Under the pieces are notes generated by a model, which was not told the DNA's origin, ran no database searches, and was given only the letters and a program-made list of their open reading frames with translations. Below are positions 62,995 to 64,000 of a DNA stretch of 64,000 nucleotides, piece by piece. The position numbers and the translations under genes were made by a program. The first letter of the stretch is position 1. The number at the start of each line of letters is the position of its first letter. This stretch comes from Sepiola atlantica (lineage: Eukaryota > Mollusca > Cephalopoda > Sepiida > Sepiolidae): contig OY744520.1 in NCBI GenBank assembly GCA_963556195.1, positions 8,293,491 to 8,357,490 of the forward strand, read 5' to 3'.

Positions 62995-64000
62995 TTAATT
63001 AAGAGTAATAAAAACAATGCTAAACATTAAAACCTATTTCCTTTAATTGCTCACAGAATTTTCACAGTCCATGTTTGGTTCAATTTCAATCCAATGTTGT
63101 TGCATTGAATGGCATGCGCATATGGTAAAGAAAATTGTGGTAGTAGAGAAACACACTTCTCGGGGTTCATTCATTACCAAATGAAGAAACTAGTGGGAAT
63201 AATATAAACTAAATGTACATGCCGAACTCTACCTCATAATAATTTCTGAAATTCCATCAGAAAAAAAATGTAATGCAAGAAACCCAATGGAACGTTTTAG
63301 AACAATAGAAATCAGTAATATCTCCGGCTTTTTATCCAACCAATTCCAGGCAAATTATTTGCACACTAAAAGTAGGTATCCTAAACTGAATTAAAAAAAA
63401 ATATATATATACCAAAAAACTTTGTATCCATATAATGCTGCAAGATATTAACAAATAAAATAGCAAATTTACTTCGGTATCTCAATTAGTACCTGGCCAT
63501 TCAAAGTTAGTCGGACATCGCGCTTTGTGTGCCAACTTAAGCAGTGTATAATTGAAGATGAAAGCTTCAAATAAGTGAAAAAATCTTTATAAATATAATG
63601 CAATAGTTCATTAAAAGAAAGATAATATAGATGGAATTATTAATTCTTAGATATACGTTGGTGAAAAGCACATGCTGTCACAGAAATTGTGCGGAAACGA
63701 TACAGAAGAGCAACTTTAACTGTTCAAGTTTTATTTTAGCAGCTAACACATTGAAACTTCTTATGATTCATGACATCATACAGATTAGGCTAAAAAAACT
63801 TAATACATTAGTACATCCATTCCTAACAGTAACATGTAAACATGGACCGAAGCCCTATTTGGCAGTTGGGTAGAAAAATGGGTCAAATATACACTTTACG
63901 AAACCTTTTGTAAAAAGTTACCCATTAAAGATATAAGCCTATATACTTGACTGATTTTTGGATGAAAACTTTTTAAAAAATGATATTTTTATTTTTTATT
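62995..64000. other. EIF2S3 intron 2, last part
   Basis: AT-rich. A possible short repeat (63100-63200) but no exon. The frame at 63631-63873 does not resemble eIF2 gamma. Confidence 0.4.

Overview
This is animal nuclear DNA. It is strongly AT-rich, has large introns, and is dominated by decayed transposons and simple repeats. The abundant tRNA-headed SINE remnants, several LINE lineages, eukaryotic IS1595-like (Merlin) transposons and recurrent gggagataact motifs suggest a lophotrochozoan, probably a mollusc. A cephalopod is my best guess because the introns are long, but the sequence does not prove it. I see no operons, plasmid or phage genes, CRISPR arrays or intact rRNA genes.

Two host genes can be read, both only as short exons. 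(1) On the minus strand, nine exons between 39794 and 7036 encode RNase H2 subunit B (RNASEH2B). All splice phases agree and give 249 codons from the start ATG to the end of exon 9. The last, PIP-box-bearing exon is probably left of position 1. (2) On the plus strand, exons at 56083-56148 and 59730-59793 encode the N terminus of translation factor eIF2 gamma (EIF2S3), and the gene continues past 64000. The two genes diverge, with about 16.3 kb between their start codons.

Layout. 1-7 kb: Tc1/mariner and LINE relics, SINEs and a hAT MITE. 8.2-13.2 kb: a giant 9-mer satellite split by a Merlin element and flanked by inverted repeats. 13.3-15.3 kb: a LINE carrying a hAT MITE. 15.3-36 kb: RNASEH2B exons 8 to 2 among CR1-like LINE copies, fold-back elements and minisatellites. 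37.3-42.2 kb: two hAT-like elements with RNASEH2B exon 1 and its promoter between them. 42.9-44.6 kb: a CR1-like LINE interrupted by a SINE whose head is U2 snRNA. 49.3-50.5 kb: a second Merlin element with a broken DDE transposase. 51-55.4 kb: LINE fragments, including an R2-group-like LINE with a long N-terminal ORF. 56-64 kb: the 5' part of EIF2S3 with a large palindrome and an internally deleted mariner in intron 1.

The most unusual items are the U2-headed SINE family (three copies, one with a 9-bp target duplication and an AAATAAATA tail), the two Merlin families with perfect 8-bp target duplications, the bounded 9-mer satellite, and two long near-perfect palindromes. Most long open frames here are artefacts of tandem repeats or fragments of transposons.
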